This document shows, piece by piece, positions 50,689 through 60,400 of a DNA stretch of 64,000 nt; the stretch's first letter is position 1, and each line of letters opens with the position of its first letter. The notes under the pieces are model-generated. The model was given only the letters and a program-made list of their open reading frames with translations. It had not been told where the DNA came from and ran no database searches. This DNA is from CAVQEK01 sp963711495 (GTDB lineage: Bacteria; Bacteroidota; Bacteroidia; Cytophagales; Cyclobacteriaceae), in the NCBI GenBank assembly GCA_963711495.1, contig CAVQEK010000004.1, forward strand, positions 1,116,001 to 1,180,000, in the 5' to 3' direction. Both the position numbers and the translations under genes were made by a program.

Positions 50689-51978
50689 TTAAATATATTC
50701 TAAAATCTCTTCAAGAGCCATGCCTCTTGAACCTTTGATCAACACAGTATAACCTTTTTCCAGCGGGTTGCTTTTCAAAAATTCAGCCACTTCCTGTCTC
50801 GTTTTAAAATAGCGGGCATCTTTGCATACTTCCCTGGCGAAAAACATATTTTCACCGCATAATATATTCAAATCGAAATGTGCTTCATTAACAAGTTCGC
50901 CAATTTTACGATGCTCTTCAGGGGCCTCATCGCCCAGTTCGAACATATCGGCGAGTATGACCGCCTTTTTTTCAGCACGCATTTGAATGAGATTTTCAAT
51001 GGCAGCAGTCATGGAAGATGGATTAGCATTGTAAGCATCAAGAATAATGGTTTTTCCTGATTTCTTGATGATCTGTGATCGATTATTTTCAGGCATATAA
51101 TTGCCAATAGCCTGGCGGGCTTTCTCCGGCGAAACCTCAAAATATTTTCCTATGCAAAGGGCCGCGGCAATATTGTCAAAATTGTATCGACCTATTAAGT
51201 GGGTCTCAATGATGTCGCCATGTTCCGTACGCACCTTCACAAATGGATTGGCTTCGATCAATTCACAGTGATAGTAATTGCCGGCATTTGGATAAAGTAA
51301 CGGTGACCTGAATCTTTTGGCCATATTTTTCAGAGCGGGTTGATTTTCATTGATAAAAACCACGCCGTCATGTTTAATGAGGTAATCATACAATTCACTT
51401 TTCCCGCGAATCACACCTTCTATTCCGCCAAACAATCCAATGTGTGCTTTGCCAATATTAGTAATAATTCCATGTGTTGGGAGGGCAATGCTGGACAAAA
51501 GCGCAATTTCGCCAAGGCGATTGGCACCCATTTCCACAATGGCTATTTCTATTGTTTCATCGATCGACAATATCGTGAGGGGTACACCAATGTGGTTGTT
51601 GAGGTTCCCCTGGGTGGCGAGTGTTTTATGTTTTTGTTGGAGGACGTCTTTTATCAATTCTTTTGTGGTGGTTTTCCCATTAGAACCAGTGATGCCCAGG
51701 ATGGGAATTTTCAGTTGTTGTCGGTGGTGACGAGCCAGATCCTGTAAAGTAGACAAGACATTGTCAACAAGAAATGTTCTTCCCTGAATTTCATATTCTT
51801 TGTCGTCAATGATGGCCATTTTGGCACCGGAATCAACAGCTTCAAGAGCCAATTGATTGGCATTGAAATTGGGACCTTTCAAGGCAAAAAAAAGATTATC
51901 GGGTTTAATTTTTCGTGTATCCGTACTGATACCACTACTTTTTAGAAAGGCGTCATAAATTTTTTTAATCATAAGCAA
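50689..51978 (-). CDS. murF: UDP-N-acetylmuramoyl-tripeptide--D-alanyl-D-alanine ligase MurF
   Basis: A 429-residue Mur ligase. The ATP loop GITGSNGKTTTKELIKDV lies near residues 95-112; GNLNNHIGVPLTIL near 121-134 and VEMGANRLGEI near 146-156 identify MurF among Mur ligases; ILDAYNANPSSM near 309-320 and MFELGDEAPEEHRKIGE near 343-359 belong to the C-terminal domain. It adds D-Ala-D-Ala to the UDP-MurNAc-tripeptide in peptidoglycan synthesis. It is isolated from the main mur cluster, as is common for murF in this phylum, and leads into the DUF2461 gene. Confidence 0.94.
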   Translation of the reverse strand: MLMIKKIYDAFLKSSGISTDTRKIKPDNLFFALKGPNFNANQLALEAVDSGAKMAIIDDKEYEIQGRTFLVDNVLSTLQDLARHHRQQLKIPILGITGSNGKTTTKELIKDVLQQKHKTLATQGNLNNHIGVPLTILSIDETIEIAIVEMGANRLGEIALLSSIALPTHGIITNIGKAHIGLFGGIEGVIRGKSELYDYLIKHDGVVFINENQPALKNMAKRFRSPLLYPNAGNYYHCELIEANPFVKVRTEHGDIIETHLIGRYNFDNIAAALCIGKYFEVSPEKARQAIGNYMPENNRSQIIKKSGKTIILDAYNANPSSMTAAIENLIQMRAEKKAVILADMFELGDEAPEEHRKIGELVNEAHFDLNILCGENMFFAREVCKDARYFKTRQEVAEFLKSNPLEKGYTVLIKGSRGMALEEILEYI

Positions 51979-52103
51979 ATGGGATTATAATTACCGGCGT
52001 TAAAAGTAAAAATAAAATGTTTTTATTCTTTGTTTTGTTAAATATACAATAATCACTATTTGATGATTATTTTTATCATGATTTACACACCAATCCAATA
52101 TAC

Positions 52104-54320
52104 ATGAAGTATGGCATTTTTTTAATGTTCATTATCTGTCCGATCACATTGAAAGCCCAGGCACTTTTTCAATATCAGACCGATGTTCCGTTTGTTGTCA
52201 ACGATCAGTTTCTGCGCAATCCCTGGGCTGGTGGATTAAACTCAGCCTCATTCAATAAGGTTGATTTGGACAATGACGGTAAAGATGAACTCCTGGTATA
52301 CGACCGCAGCGCTGATAATTTTCTGGTTTATCAGGAAGTTGGAGGTACGTGGGTATTAAACAATGAATTGGGTTTCGTACTGCCACAGCTAAATGCCGGG
52401 TGGGCTGTTTTTGCCGATTATAATGGTGATGGGAAAAAGGACATCTACAATGCCGGTGAGCGGGGCATGATTGTTTACAAAAATATATCGCAAGCCAATG
52501 CACTGGCCAAATGGAAGATTGTAGCCAATCCACTGTATACCACAGGATATTCAGGGAAGATAAACCTCATTGCCAATGCCGTTGATATACCGGGAATTGC
52601 AGATATTGACAATGACGGCGATCTCGACATTCTCGTCTATGATTTTTCAGTAGGAGGGACCATTCGTTACAACAAAAATTTGAGTGAAGAATTGTATCAT
52701 AATGCCGATTCACTGGAATATGAAATAACGACAAGAAGCTGGGGCGAATTTGAAGAATGCGACTGCAACCTGTTTGCCTTTGGCGGGCAGACCTGCGCCG
52801 ATATACAAAACGGCCGGGTGGCACATGTTGGGGGCAAGTCAATTTTGCTCTTCGATAATGATGGAGATGGTGACAAGGATGTACTGATTGGCCATGAGCA
52901 ATGTGAGGAATTATATTTTTTCCAGAATGTTGGCAGCGCTGACCACGCATTGATGACTGGTTTTTCTGCCCAATTTCCCAACGCTCAACATCCTGCCAAT
53001 ATGTATATTTTCCCGGCAGGTTACTATGAAGATATTGATTTTGATGGCGTGAAGGATCTGATGGTATCTCCCAATGTATATACCAACCTGGGATACATGA
53101 TTGACCTCAAACATTCGAGTTGGTTATACCACAATGCAGGTTCCGGTGATCATCCTGATTTTCAATATGTTCAAAATGATTTTCTACAGGGGGATATGCT
53201 TGATCTGGGAGAACAAACGGTTCCCGTTCTCATAGATTATGATGCGGATGGGGATTATGATCTTATTGTTGCGGCCAATGGGTTCAATTTGAATGGAACA
53301 TATGTTGGTTATCTTTCATTATTAGAAAATACCGGAACACCAACAGATCCTGCTTTCGAAACGGCCCAGACTGATTTTTTGAATTTGTCATCACTGCAGC
53401 TCAATAATCCCAGAATTGCCATCAGTGATTTCAATGGCGATGGTGCACAGGATTTGTTTTATATGGGCATTAAACCTGCTTCCATTGACATGGGTTGTTA
53501 TGTATTCCTCAACCAGGCGTTACCCGATGCCCCCATGCAATTTGATGTGAATCGAAATATGATATTATCCCTGCCAATAGGCCTCAATGACAATGTGTGT
53601 TTTTATGATATTAACAAGGATGGCAAAACTGATCTGCTGGTTGCGAAACAAAATGGAGCATTGGAATATTATGAAAACCAGGGGACCGGTCAGGAACCTC
53701 AGTTCAATTTGGTAAAAGACGATTTTTTAGGTATTTCAAGAGACTTTTCCCTAACGCGGATCAACTTATCGGTTACAGTCTCTGACATAGATGCAGATGG
53801 CAAACCTGATCTAGTCACTACCGATAGCCGGGGAATGGCCAGTATTTACGCTAATTTTCAACAAGATTTAAATTCAACATTGGTTCCGGATAGCATTATT
53901 TTTGACAACAAGACGATAGGCAAAAAAGTACTTTTGCCTTTTGGCACGATGAGTTGGCTTGCTGCTGCCGATTTGTTTGGAGACGGCACTTCATCGATTG
54001 TTACCGGGAATATTCAGGGAGGCCTGGAGATCCTTAGAAACCTGGAAGAAGGTAATAATGTGCCTGAGACGAACGGTCTCAATGTTCAACTTTATCCCAA
54101 TCCGCTCTTTAATCATGGTGATTTGCATGTCAAAGCAAATCAGGATGTTGAGATTGATATTGTGACTCTGCTGGGTCAATTAGCCAGTCAACCCAGAAAA
54201 ATAAATAAAAACCAGGAAATACGTATAGATGTCGGTTATTTCACCAGTGGGGTTTATATTTTAAGGGCAAGAGATAATTTCGGTCATACCGCCGCCCATC
54301 AATTTGTGGTTTTACACTAA
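52104..54320 (+). CDS. VCBS/FG-GAP repeat surface protein with T9SS type A sorting domain
   Basis: A 738-residue exported protein with signal peptide (cleavage near LKAQAL). At least nine calcium-binding Asp-rich repeats of the form D-x-D/N-x-D-G-x-x-D-L/I occur between residues 45 and 640 (LDNDGKDELLVYD, DYNGDGKKDIYN, DIDNDGDLDILVYD, DYDADGDYDLIVA, DFNGDGAQDLFY, DINKDGKTDLLVA, DIDADGKPDLVTT), predicting an integrin-like beta-propeller. The end (about 660-738, VQLYPNPLFNHGDL, SGVYILRA) is a T9SS type A sorting domain. Binding or adhesion at the surface is inferred; no enzyme motif is visible. Confidence 0.85.
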   Translation: MKYGIFLMFIICPITLKAQALFQYQTDVPFVVNDQFLRNPWAGGLNSASFNKVDLDNDGKDELLVYDRSADNFLVYQEVGGTWVLNNELGFVLPQLNAGWAVFADYNGDGKKDIYNAGERGMIVYKNISQANALAKWKIVANPLYTTGYSGKINLIANAVDIPGIADIDNDGDLDILVYDFSVGGTIRYNKNLSEELYHNADSLEYEITTRSWGEFEECDCNLFAFGGQTCADIQNGRVAHVGGKSILLFDNDGDGDKDVLIGHEQCEELYFFQNVGSADHALMTGFSAQFPNAQHPANMYIFPAGYYEDIDFDGVKDLMVSPNVYTNLGYMIDLKHSSWLYHNAGSGDHPDFQYVQNDFLQGDMLDLGEQTVPVLIDYDADGDYDLIVAANGFNLNGTYVGYLSLLENTGTPTDPAFETAQTDFLNLSSLQLNNPRIAISDFNGDGAQDLFYMGIKPASIDMGCYVFLNQALPDAPMQFDVNRNMILSLPIGLNDNVCFYDINKDGKTDLLVAKQNGALEYYENQGTGQEPQFNLVKDDFLGISRDFSLTRINLSVTVSDIDADGKPDLVTTDSRGMASIYANFQQDLNSTLVPDSIIFDNKTIGKKVLLPFGTMSWLAAADLFGDGTSSIVTGNIQGGLEILRNLEEGNNVPETNGLNVQLYPNPLFNHGDLHVKANQDVEIDIVTLLGQLASQPRKINKNQEIRIDVGYFTSGVYILRARDNFGHTAAHQFVVLH

Positions 54321-54622
54321 AAAATTGCCGGGATCCACATTATTTTGAATCTTTAAATCATATCATTTAAAACGTTGCTGGCAATGTTGGGGGCCGTTCC
54401 CACATATTAATTTTCCGTGAATAGTGTAAGCGTGATTACCAAAAAAACAAAAATTAATTACCTTTGCGGGGATTTTCACTTGAAGTAATTCTGACCTGTA
54501 GTTTTGATTTTAAATTCAAAATATTTTTTAAATCTCCAACTAAAGGCAATCTATGTTTTGCCATTCTCTTTATTTGTCAGAATATTTTTTCAAACACAAA
54601 AACAACTTGTTTCAAACTTTAA
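54321..54622. other. Intergenic region upstream of the phosphofructokinase gene
   Basis: About 300 AT-rich bases. They hold a TACCTTTG box (listed separately) but no credible gene and no terminator hairpin after the VCBS protein. The box would give a leader of about 150 bases, or another promoter lies closer. Confidence 0.5.
54459..54466 (+). promoter_or_regulatory. Possible -7 box for the phosphofructokinase gene
   Basis: TACCTTTG matches TAnnTTTG. No TTTG occurs 19-21 bases upstream, so this is tentative. Confidence 0.3.
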
Positions 54623-55870
54623 ATGCGATATACTATGAAAGATGCCGTTGCTATTTGCTGTGGCGGGGGACCGGCCCCTGGTATGAACACAGTGATCGGA
54701 AGTGTTTCCAAAATGTTTATAAGACACGGTTGGCGTGTGATTGGATTGCATGGAGGTTATTCGGGCCTTTTTTCTGCCCAACCCCGAATGATGGATATTG
54801 ACTTTAATTTTGCAGATGATATCTTCAACCGTGGAGGTTCTGCTTTAAAAATGAGCCGTTTTAAACCGACCAATGAGGATTTTGAGCAGCGATTTAACCT
54901 CAGCCTGTTTAAGGAAAATAATATTAAATTACTGGTGACGGTAGGTGGCGATGACACGGCATCAACAGCCAACCGTATTGCCAAGTTTTTGTCCGACAAA
55001 GGAAATCCGGTAAAGAACATCCATGTGCCAAAAACCATCGACAATGATTTACCATTGCCGGAAGGAACACCAACATTTGGATATCAAAGTGCTAAAGACG
55101 CCGGCGTGCAAATTTGCAATACTGTTTATGAAGATGCACGGACCAGTGAAAATTGGTTTGTAGTTTCTGCCATGGGAAGATCAGCGGGCCATTTGGCAGC
55201 CGGCATTGGTGCTGCTTGTCACTATCCTATGGTGATCATACCTGAAATGTTCAATAAGACTACCATCACCGTCAGTAAAATTGTGAGTTTAGTGGTTTCA
55301 TCCATGGTAAAACGTAAGCTGCTTGGGATTAACTTTGGCGCCGCAATTGTTTCTGAAGGGGTCTTTCATGCGATGAGCGATGAGGAGATCAAAAATTCCG
55401 GTATCCAGTTCACCTATGATGATCATGGGCATCCTGAATTGGGTAAAGTATCCAAAGCGCACATATTCAATGAAATGGTTGAAAACCGCATCAAACAATT
55501 GGGTATAAAAGTGAAATCCAGGCCAGTGGAAGTGGGCTATGAAGTGCGCTGCATTCCACCTACTGGATATGATCTGGTTTATTGCTCACTCTTGGGTATG
55601 GGTACCTACAAATTGTATACTGAAGGACATAGCGGTTGCATGGTTTACGTGGACCACTTGAGTAATATAAAACCACTCTATTTAAAAGATCTGCAAGGTC
55701 CTGACGGGAAAATTCCACCAAGATTGGTTGACATCAATGCCACCAGACCTCAAATGCTACTGAGGCACATTCTTCACTACATTGAAGAAAGTGACTACGA
55801 ATCGGCCAGGAAATATGTTGAGAAACCAGAGGAATTGGATTTTTTCAAAATATTGAATTGGGAAAAGTAA
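54623..55870 (+). CDS. 6-phosphofructokinase, probably pyrophosphate-dependent
   Basis: A 415-residue phosphofructokinase. CCGGGPAPGMNTVIGS near residues 12-27 binds the phosphoryl donor; VTVGGDDTAST near 110-120 and VPKTIDNDLPLPEG near 135-148 carry the donor-specificity residues. In ATP enzymes of the E. coli type these positions read GGDGS and PGTIDND; an Asp at the first site together with Lys at the second is the mark of PPi-dependent enzymes, so the likely reaction is reversible phosphorylation of fructose 6-phosphate by PPi. MGRSAGHLAAGIG near 184-196 also fits. The first ATG is 54623; ATG 54635 (MKDAVAICC) is a possible alternative. A terminator follows. Confidence 0.88.
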   Translation: MRYTMKDAVAICCGGGPAPGMNTVIGSVSKMFIRHGWRVIGLHGGYSGLFSAQPRMMDIDFNFADDIFNRGGSALKMSRFKPTNEDFEQRFNLSLFKENNIKLLVTVGGDDTASTANRIAKFLSDKGNPVKNIHVPKTIDNDLPLPEGTPTFGYQSAKDAGVQICNTVYEDARTSENWFVVSAMGRSAGHLAAGIGAACHYPMVIIPEMFNKTTITVSKIVSLVVSSMVKRKLLGINFGAAIVSEGVFHAMSDEEIKNSGIQFTYDDHGHPELGKVSKAHIFNEMVENRIKQLGIKVKSRPVEVGYEVRCIPPTGYDLVYCSLLGMGTYKLYTEGHSGCMVYVDHLSNIKPLYLKDLQGPDGKIPPRLVDINATRPQMLLRHILHYIEESDYESARKYVEKPEELDFFKILNWEK

Positions 55871-55900
55871 ATTAAAACGACCATTACAATTCATACAAGG

Positions 55901-55937
55901 AGGTGTGTTTTGCTTGCAATCCACACCTTTCTTTTTT
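55901..55937 (+). terminator. Rho-independent terminator of the phosphofructokinase gene
   Basis: A 7-bp stem AGGTGTG (55901-55907) with CACACCT (55922-55928), 14-base loop, followed by a T-rich tail (TTCTTTTTT). It lies about 30 bases after the stop. Confidence 0.6.
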
Positions 55938-55965
55938 GGGCCGGTTGAAAAAAATAAAGTGGGTT

Positions 55966-56196
55966 TTAAGCTTTCGCACTGGATTTTTTATGCTTTTCAA
56001 GGTCAAATAATTCATTGAGCACCTCTGCCAGATTTCCGGCGTCATCTCTTTGACAGGCTGCCTTCAGATGCAACGCGGGTAATTTTACAATTTTCTGCAT
56101 CATTCCTTTGGTGATCTGATCGATCAATTTCACTTGTTCTGGTTCGAGCTTTTTGAGATACCTGGATATTTCTTCCTCTTTCTTGTAAGGGAAGAC
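55966..56196 (-). pseudogene. 3' fragment of glutamyl-tRNA reductase (hemA remnant)
   Basis: On the minus strand a 76-codon open stretch, bounded upstream by an in-frame TAA at 56197-56199 and ending at a TAA at 55966-55968, encodes the C-terminal dimerisation helices of HemA. Diagnostic pieces in order: YKKEEEISRYLKKLEPEQ, then ITKGMMQKIVKL, PALHLKAACQRDDA and LNELFDLEKH. Intact glutamyl-tRNA reductase is over 400 residues and needs a catalytic Cys and an NADPH domain, both absent; the 300 bases upstream show no HemA-like frame. This is a broken, non-functional copy of the first enzyme of haem synthesis. A functional hemA is presumably elsewhere. Confidence 0.72.
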
Positions 56197-56503
56197 TTAC
56201 GGACTTTAATTCAGTGGACATAATTCAATGTAAAAAACAACATATTGATCAGACATTGAAAGATTAATCTTTTAACCCAAATCGATACTGTCTGGCAGTA
56301 GCTTTAAATAGTGCAACGCGCAAACAAACTCAAAATTTCATATTTGCTAAAGATCTGAACACTAAAGAAACAAGCTGTTGTAACTCGGGTTTTCTAATTC
56401 CTTCTCACATTATACAACACCAATTCCATGATTTCAAGTTTACATATTTTGCTATTTTTGTAATATGTCAATGCTAATTTTTTTCCAAAAGACAGACGAT
56501 TGA
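56197..56503. other. AT-rich intergenic region between the hemA remnant and the HhH gene
   Basis: About 300 bases that look for the missing part of hemA but show stop codons in every frame and no HemA motif. A TATTTTTG box for the following gene is near the end. Nothing else is recognised. Confidence 0.5.
56453..56460 (+). promoter_or_regulatory. Possible -7 box for the HhH protein gene
   Basis: TATTTTTG (TAnnTTTG) lies 44-51 bases before ATG 56504. No clear -33 TTTG at the expected spacing. Confidence 0.35.
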
Positions 56504-57373
56504 ATGTTTTCAAGAATTTATTACCGGATCCAGCAATTTTTTGGCGTTTCAAAATCAGAAGCTAGGGGTATTATTTTATTATTTGTGGTGATTTCGATTT
56601 CTCTGTTGGCGCCTGTTGTCATATGGCAAATTAGTTTTGGTTCACAGCCGGAAATCACGGAACAGCGCCAACTGGACAGTTTGATGGCGCTCATGAAATC
56701 TTCTTTTTATACGCCTTCGGATTCATTGTTATTTGAATTCGATCCAAATTATATCAGTGAAGACAGTTTGATCATGCTCAATTTTCAGCCTTCAGTAGCG
56801 CGGCGGATAATCCACTATCGAGATAAGGGAGGTAAATTCAGATACAAAGAAGCGCTATACAAAATATATGGTATTTCATCAATTAATATTTTCAGGGTAT
56901 ATGATTACATATTACTGCCCGATAGCGCCACCTATTTTCAACGTATACACCGGCAGTCAACAGGTAAATTTAAACCATTTGACATTAATCGTGCAGTAGA
57001 ACAGGACTTGCTGCCAATCAGAGGCATCGGTCATGTTTTTGCATCAAGGATTATTAAATACCGCAACCTGCTGGGTGGATATGCCAGTAAAGAGCAATAT
57101 GCGGAGGTGTATCAACTGGATGACGAAACCATTGCAAGGTTGAAGAAAGCCACTTTTATCCGGAATGATTTTTCGCCGCGAAAGATCCGCGTCAATCATG
57201 CAGATTTCGATGATTTATGGCGACATCCTTACATTTCTAAAACACTCGCGAAAGAAATTGATACCTTTAGAAAGCATGAAGGCACAATTACGGACGTAAC
57301 AACACTCTATAAATTTGAAAAAGCGGATAGCAGTATAATTGAAAAGTTGGAACCATATCTGGATTTTAATTAG
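56504..57373 (+). CDS. Membrane-anchored helix-hairpin-helix (ComEA-like) protein
   Basis: A 289-residue protein with one N-terminal membrane segment (about 22-45, preceded by KSEARG) and three helix-hairpin-helix units: around residues 88-120 (VARRIIHYRDKGGKFRYKEA), 160-200 (DINRAVEQDLLPIRGIGHVF and IIKYRNLLGGY) and 225-265 (YISKTLAKEIDTFRKHEG). Each contains the G-x-G/I-hairpin used to grip DNA backbone without sequence specificity. ComEA proteins bind DNA at the cell surface for uptake; a role in natural transformation is possible but no other com genes are nearby. The giant helicase gene begins 47 bases after its stop and may be co-transcribed. Confidence 0.78.
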   Translation: MFSRIYYRIQQFFGVSKSEARGIILLFVVISISLLAPVVIWQISFGSQPEITEQRQLDSLMALMKSSFYTPSDSLLFEFDPNYISEDSLIMLNFQPSVARRIIHYRDKGGKFRYKEALYKIYGISSINIFRVYDYILLPDSATYFQRIHRQSTGKFKPFDINRAVEQDLLPIRGIGHVFASRIIKYRNLLGGYASKEQYAEVYQLDDETIARLKKATFIRNDFSPRKIRVNHADFDDLWRHPYISKTLAKEIDTFRKHEGTITDVTTLYKFEKADSSIIEKLEPYLDFN

Positions 57374-57419
57374 TGTGTAGGAATTATTGATTCCCTGACC
57401 AATTATATTAACATTACAT

Positions 57420-60400
57420 GTGAAAAAAATTTTACAATCATATCTCAGGAGGCTTACCAATCTTTCGGCCAACAACCGGTCGATACTCTTGTTGCGATTA
57501 ATCTCAGATCAATTCATCGACTTAAATGATTTCAATTTCGTCGACAACAAACCTTCTTTTTCTATAGTGGCCGATCTCATTGGCAGAAAGAATCAGATCA
57601 GATTGTGTCAGCAAATGGATAGTCGTGATGATGAAACCAACCGGATAAGCCTTGCACTAAAGAGACTCAAAAGAGTAGATCACTATATTTTTGAAGAACG
57701 GGGATCGTGTGACCTCTATGTAGGATGGCCATTCATACGCGGTAAATTGGCTGATGGCACTTTGGTCCGCTGTCCGCTGATTTTTTTCCCGGTAACGCTG
57801 GATTTGGAAGGAAAAGAGTGGATGCTGAAACCCAGGGAAGAAGTGAACATTACTTTTAACAAGTCTTTCCTGCTGGCATATTCTTATTTTAACCAGATAA
57901 AATTAGATGACGAATTGGTTGAACAAACCTTTGAGGAATTTGATGTCGATCCTACTGTTTTTCGTACGAGACTGTACCAATTGATCAAAGACAGTCCGGT
58001 CGAGATCAATTTTAACCAGGAAAATTTTTTGAATGAACTTGTCGGGTTTGAAAATTTTAAAAAAGCTGATTTTGACAAAGCCCAAAACCATGGAGAATTA
58101 AAACTTTATCCGGAAGCTGTGATAGGCATATTCCCACAGGCAGGATCATATCTTGTGCCCGACTATCTGCACTTACTGGAAACAGATCAATATCAAGACA
58201 TTGAGGAATTTTTTTTCAACCGGTCCAGGCAGGAAGATGTAGATGAAGGCAAGCAACATACAGAGTATTTTTATTTTGTTAATAAAGTAAAAGAAGAAGA
58301 AACGTTTACCCCGTTTAAACTCGATGCATATCAGGAAAATGCGCTGAAGGCCATCAAGCGAGGCAATTCCATGGTCATCCAGGGTCCGCCGGGCACGGGC
58401 AAATCGCAGCTCATTTGTAATTTGATCAGCGACTTTATTGCCAGAGGGCGCAAAGTGTTGTTGGTATGTCAGAAAAGAGCGGCACTCGATGTGGTTTATC
58501 AACGGCTCCGGGAAAATGATATCGCCGACTTTGTGGCCCTGGTTCACGATTTTAAAAATGATCGAAAAACGATATACCATCAGATGCAGCAGCAAATAGA
58601 CAAGCTGTATGAATACAAGCAAAAAAATAACAGCCTCGATGCCATTCAGCTTGAACGCAATTTTTTACAGTCCAGCAGGAAGATCGACCAGATTACCGAA
58701 GAACTGGAAGAATTTAAATTGGCCCTATTTGATGAAAATGAGGCAGGGATTTCGGTGAAGGAACTCTACCTGACCAGCAATCGTGAAAAACCTGCCATAA
58801 ACCTAAAGCAGGAATACAAGTATTTTACATTCGACAAGGTCACGGAATTTGAGGATAAACTGAAATATTATTATGCCTACTATAAACGGTTTGACCTCGG
58901 CAATCATCCCTGGAGTAACCGTCGTAATTTCAGTAAATATGGCATTTCCGATCTGAAAAATATGACCTCAATTTTGTCAGAAATTCCCGCGTATAAATCG
59001 GAAATTGCTGAAAGGGTTAAGAATTTGCTCGGATCTGAAATGGACGTTCAGGCCGGGGCAAAAATCCTGGAAGGCGAAGAGAAGATTAGGGAGATGCTGG
59101 ATTTTCTGGATAATGAGACCAGTTATCGGTATTTCCGCCACATTATTGCTTCCAAAGATGTGATTTCCGACAGCTTCCCGGACAATTTGTGGTTGAGTAC
59201 CCTGGAACGCACGCTGTTGGGATGTTTCGATGAACCCGGGCCTGAAATGAGCTTGAACTCCGAAGAATTGGGTAAATTCCAGGGGGTGTTAAAAAGAAGG
59301 ATGGATGCCCAAACCAATATTTATAAATTTTTTAAATGGTGGATTTTTTCCAAAGAAAAACATCTCATCAAAAGGATTCTCCAAAACAACCAACTCACGC
59401 CCAAACGCCGGAATTTCAGGTTACTGGAAAAAATGATCGACTACCGGCTCAACCTGGAACATAACCTCACCAAAATAAAGGGCATTAAATGGTTAACCGA
59501 TCTTCCGGAAAATCCGGAACGCGAGCACTTTGAAAAATGGTTTGAAAACCAGAAAAAGGCTGTTTCCGCTTATGTGATATTCGACAGTTTCAGGAATTTC
59601 AGGGAATACTTCAGCAGTGATCAACTCTCGTTGGATGAATTTAAATTGAAGACCAACAAGCTACTGGAAATCTTAAGTGGGGTCCCTCAAAAAATGAAAC
59701 GGTGGCAGGAATATTTTAGAGATGGACGCATAGAGGCATTGCTGAACGATCCGGCATTGAGTGTAACAATGATTGAGACGTTGAATGATGATTTTGATGC
59801 GCTATGCGATTACGATCGGATCAAAGACGAGTTGGAGGAATACGAAAAACGATTGATTGAAAAATTGCTCGATGCAGAAATGGCGAGTGATGAAGATTCA
59901 ATTATAAATGCTTTTCAGAACAGCCTGCGATTGGCCTGGATCGATCACATAGAAACGAAATATCCAATATTGAGGGCGGTCAATTCGCTGAAGTTTGAGC
60001 GCATGCAAAATGATTTGCAGGAGGCGGTGAAACTCAAACTCAAAGTGAGCAACGACATCACCTTGCTGAAGGTACGGGAACAAACTTACCAGGATGTTGA
60101 ATTTAACCGGTTGAACAATATGGTCACCTATCGTGACCTCAGTCATCAGGTCACCAAGAAGCGGCAGATCTGGCCTATCCGTAAATTAATTGGCAATTTC
60201 ACCAATGAAATTTTTGATCTGGTGCCATGCTGGATGGCCAGCCCGGAATCAGTATCAGCCATTTTCCCAATGGAACAGATGTTTGACCTGGTCATATTCG
60301 ACGAGGCATCACAATGTTTTTCTGAAAGGGGCATTCCGGCGATGTACCGCGGCAAACAGATTGTGGTGACTGGAGACGACAAACAATTGGCGCCATTCGA

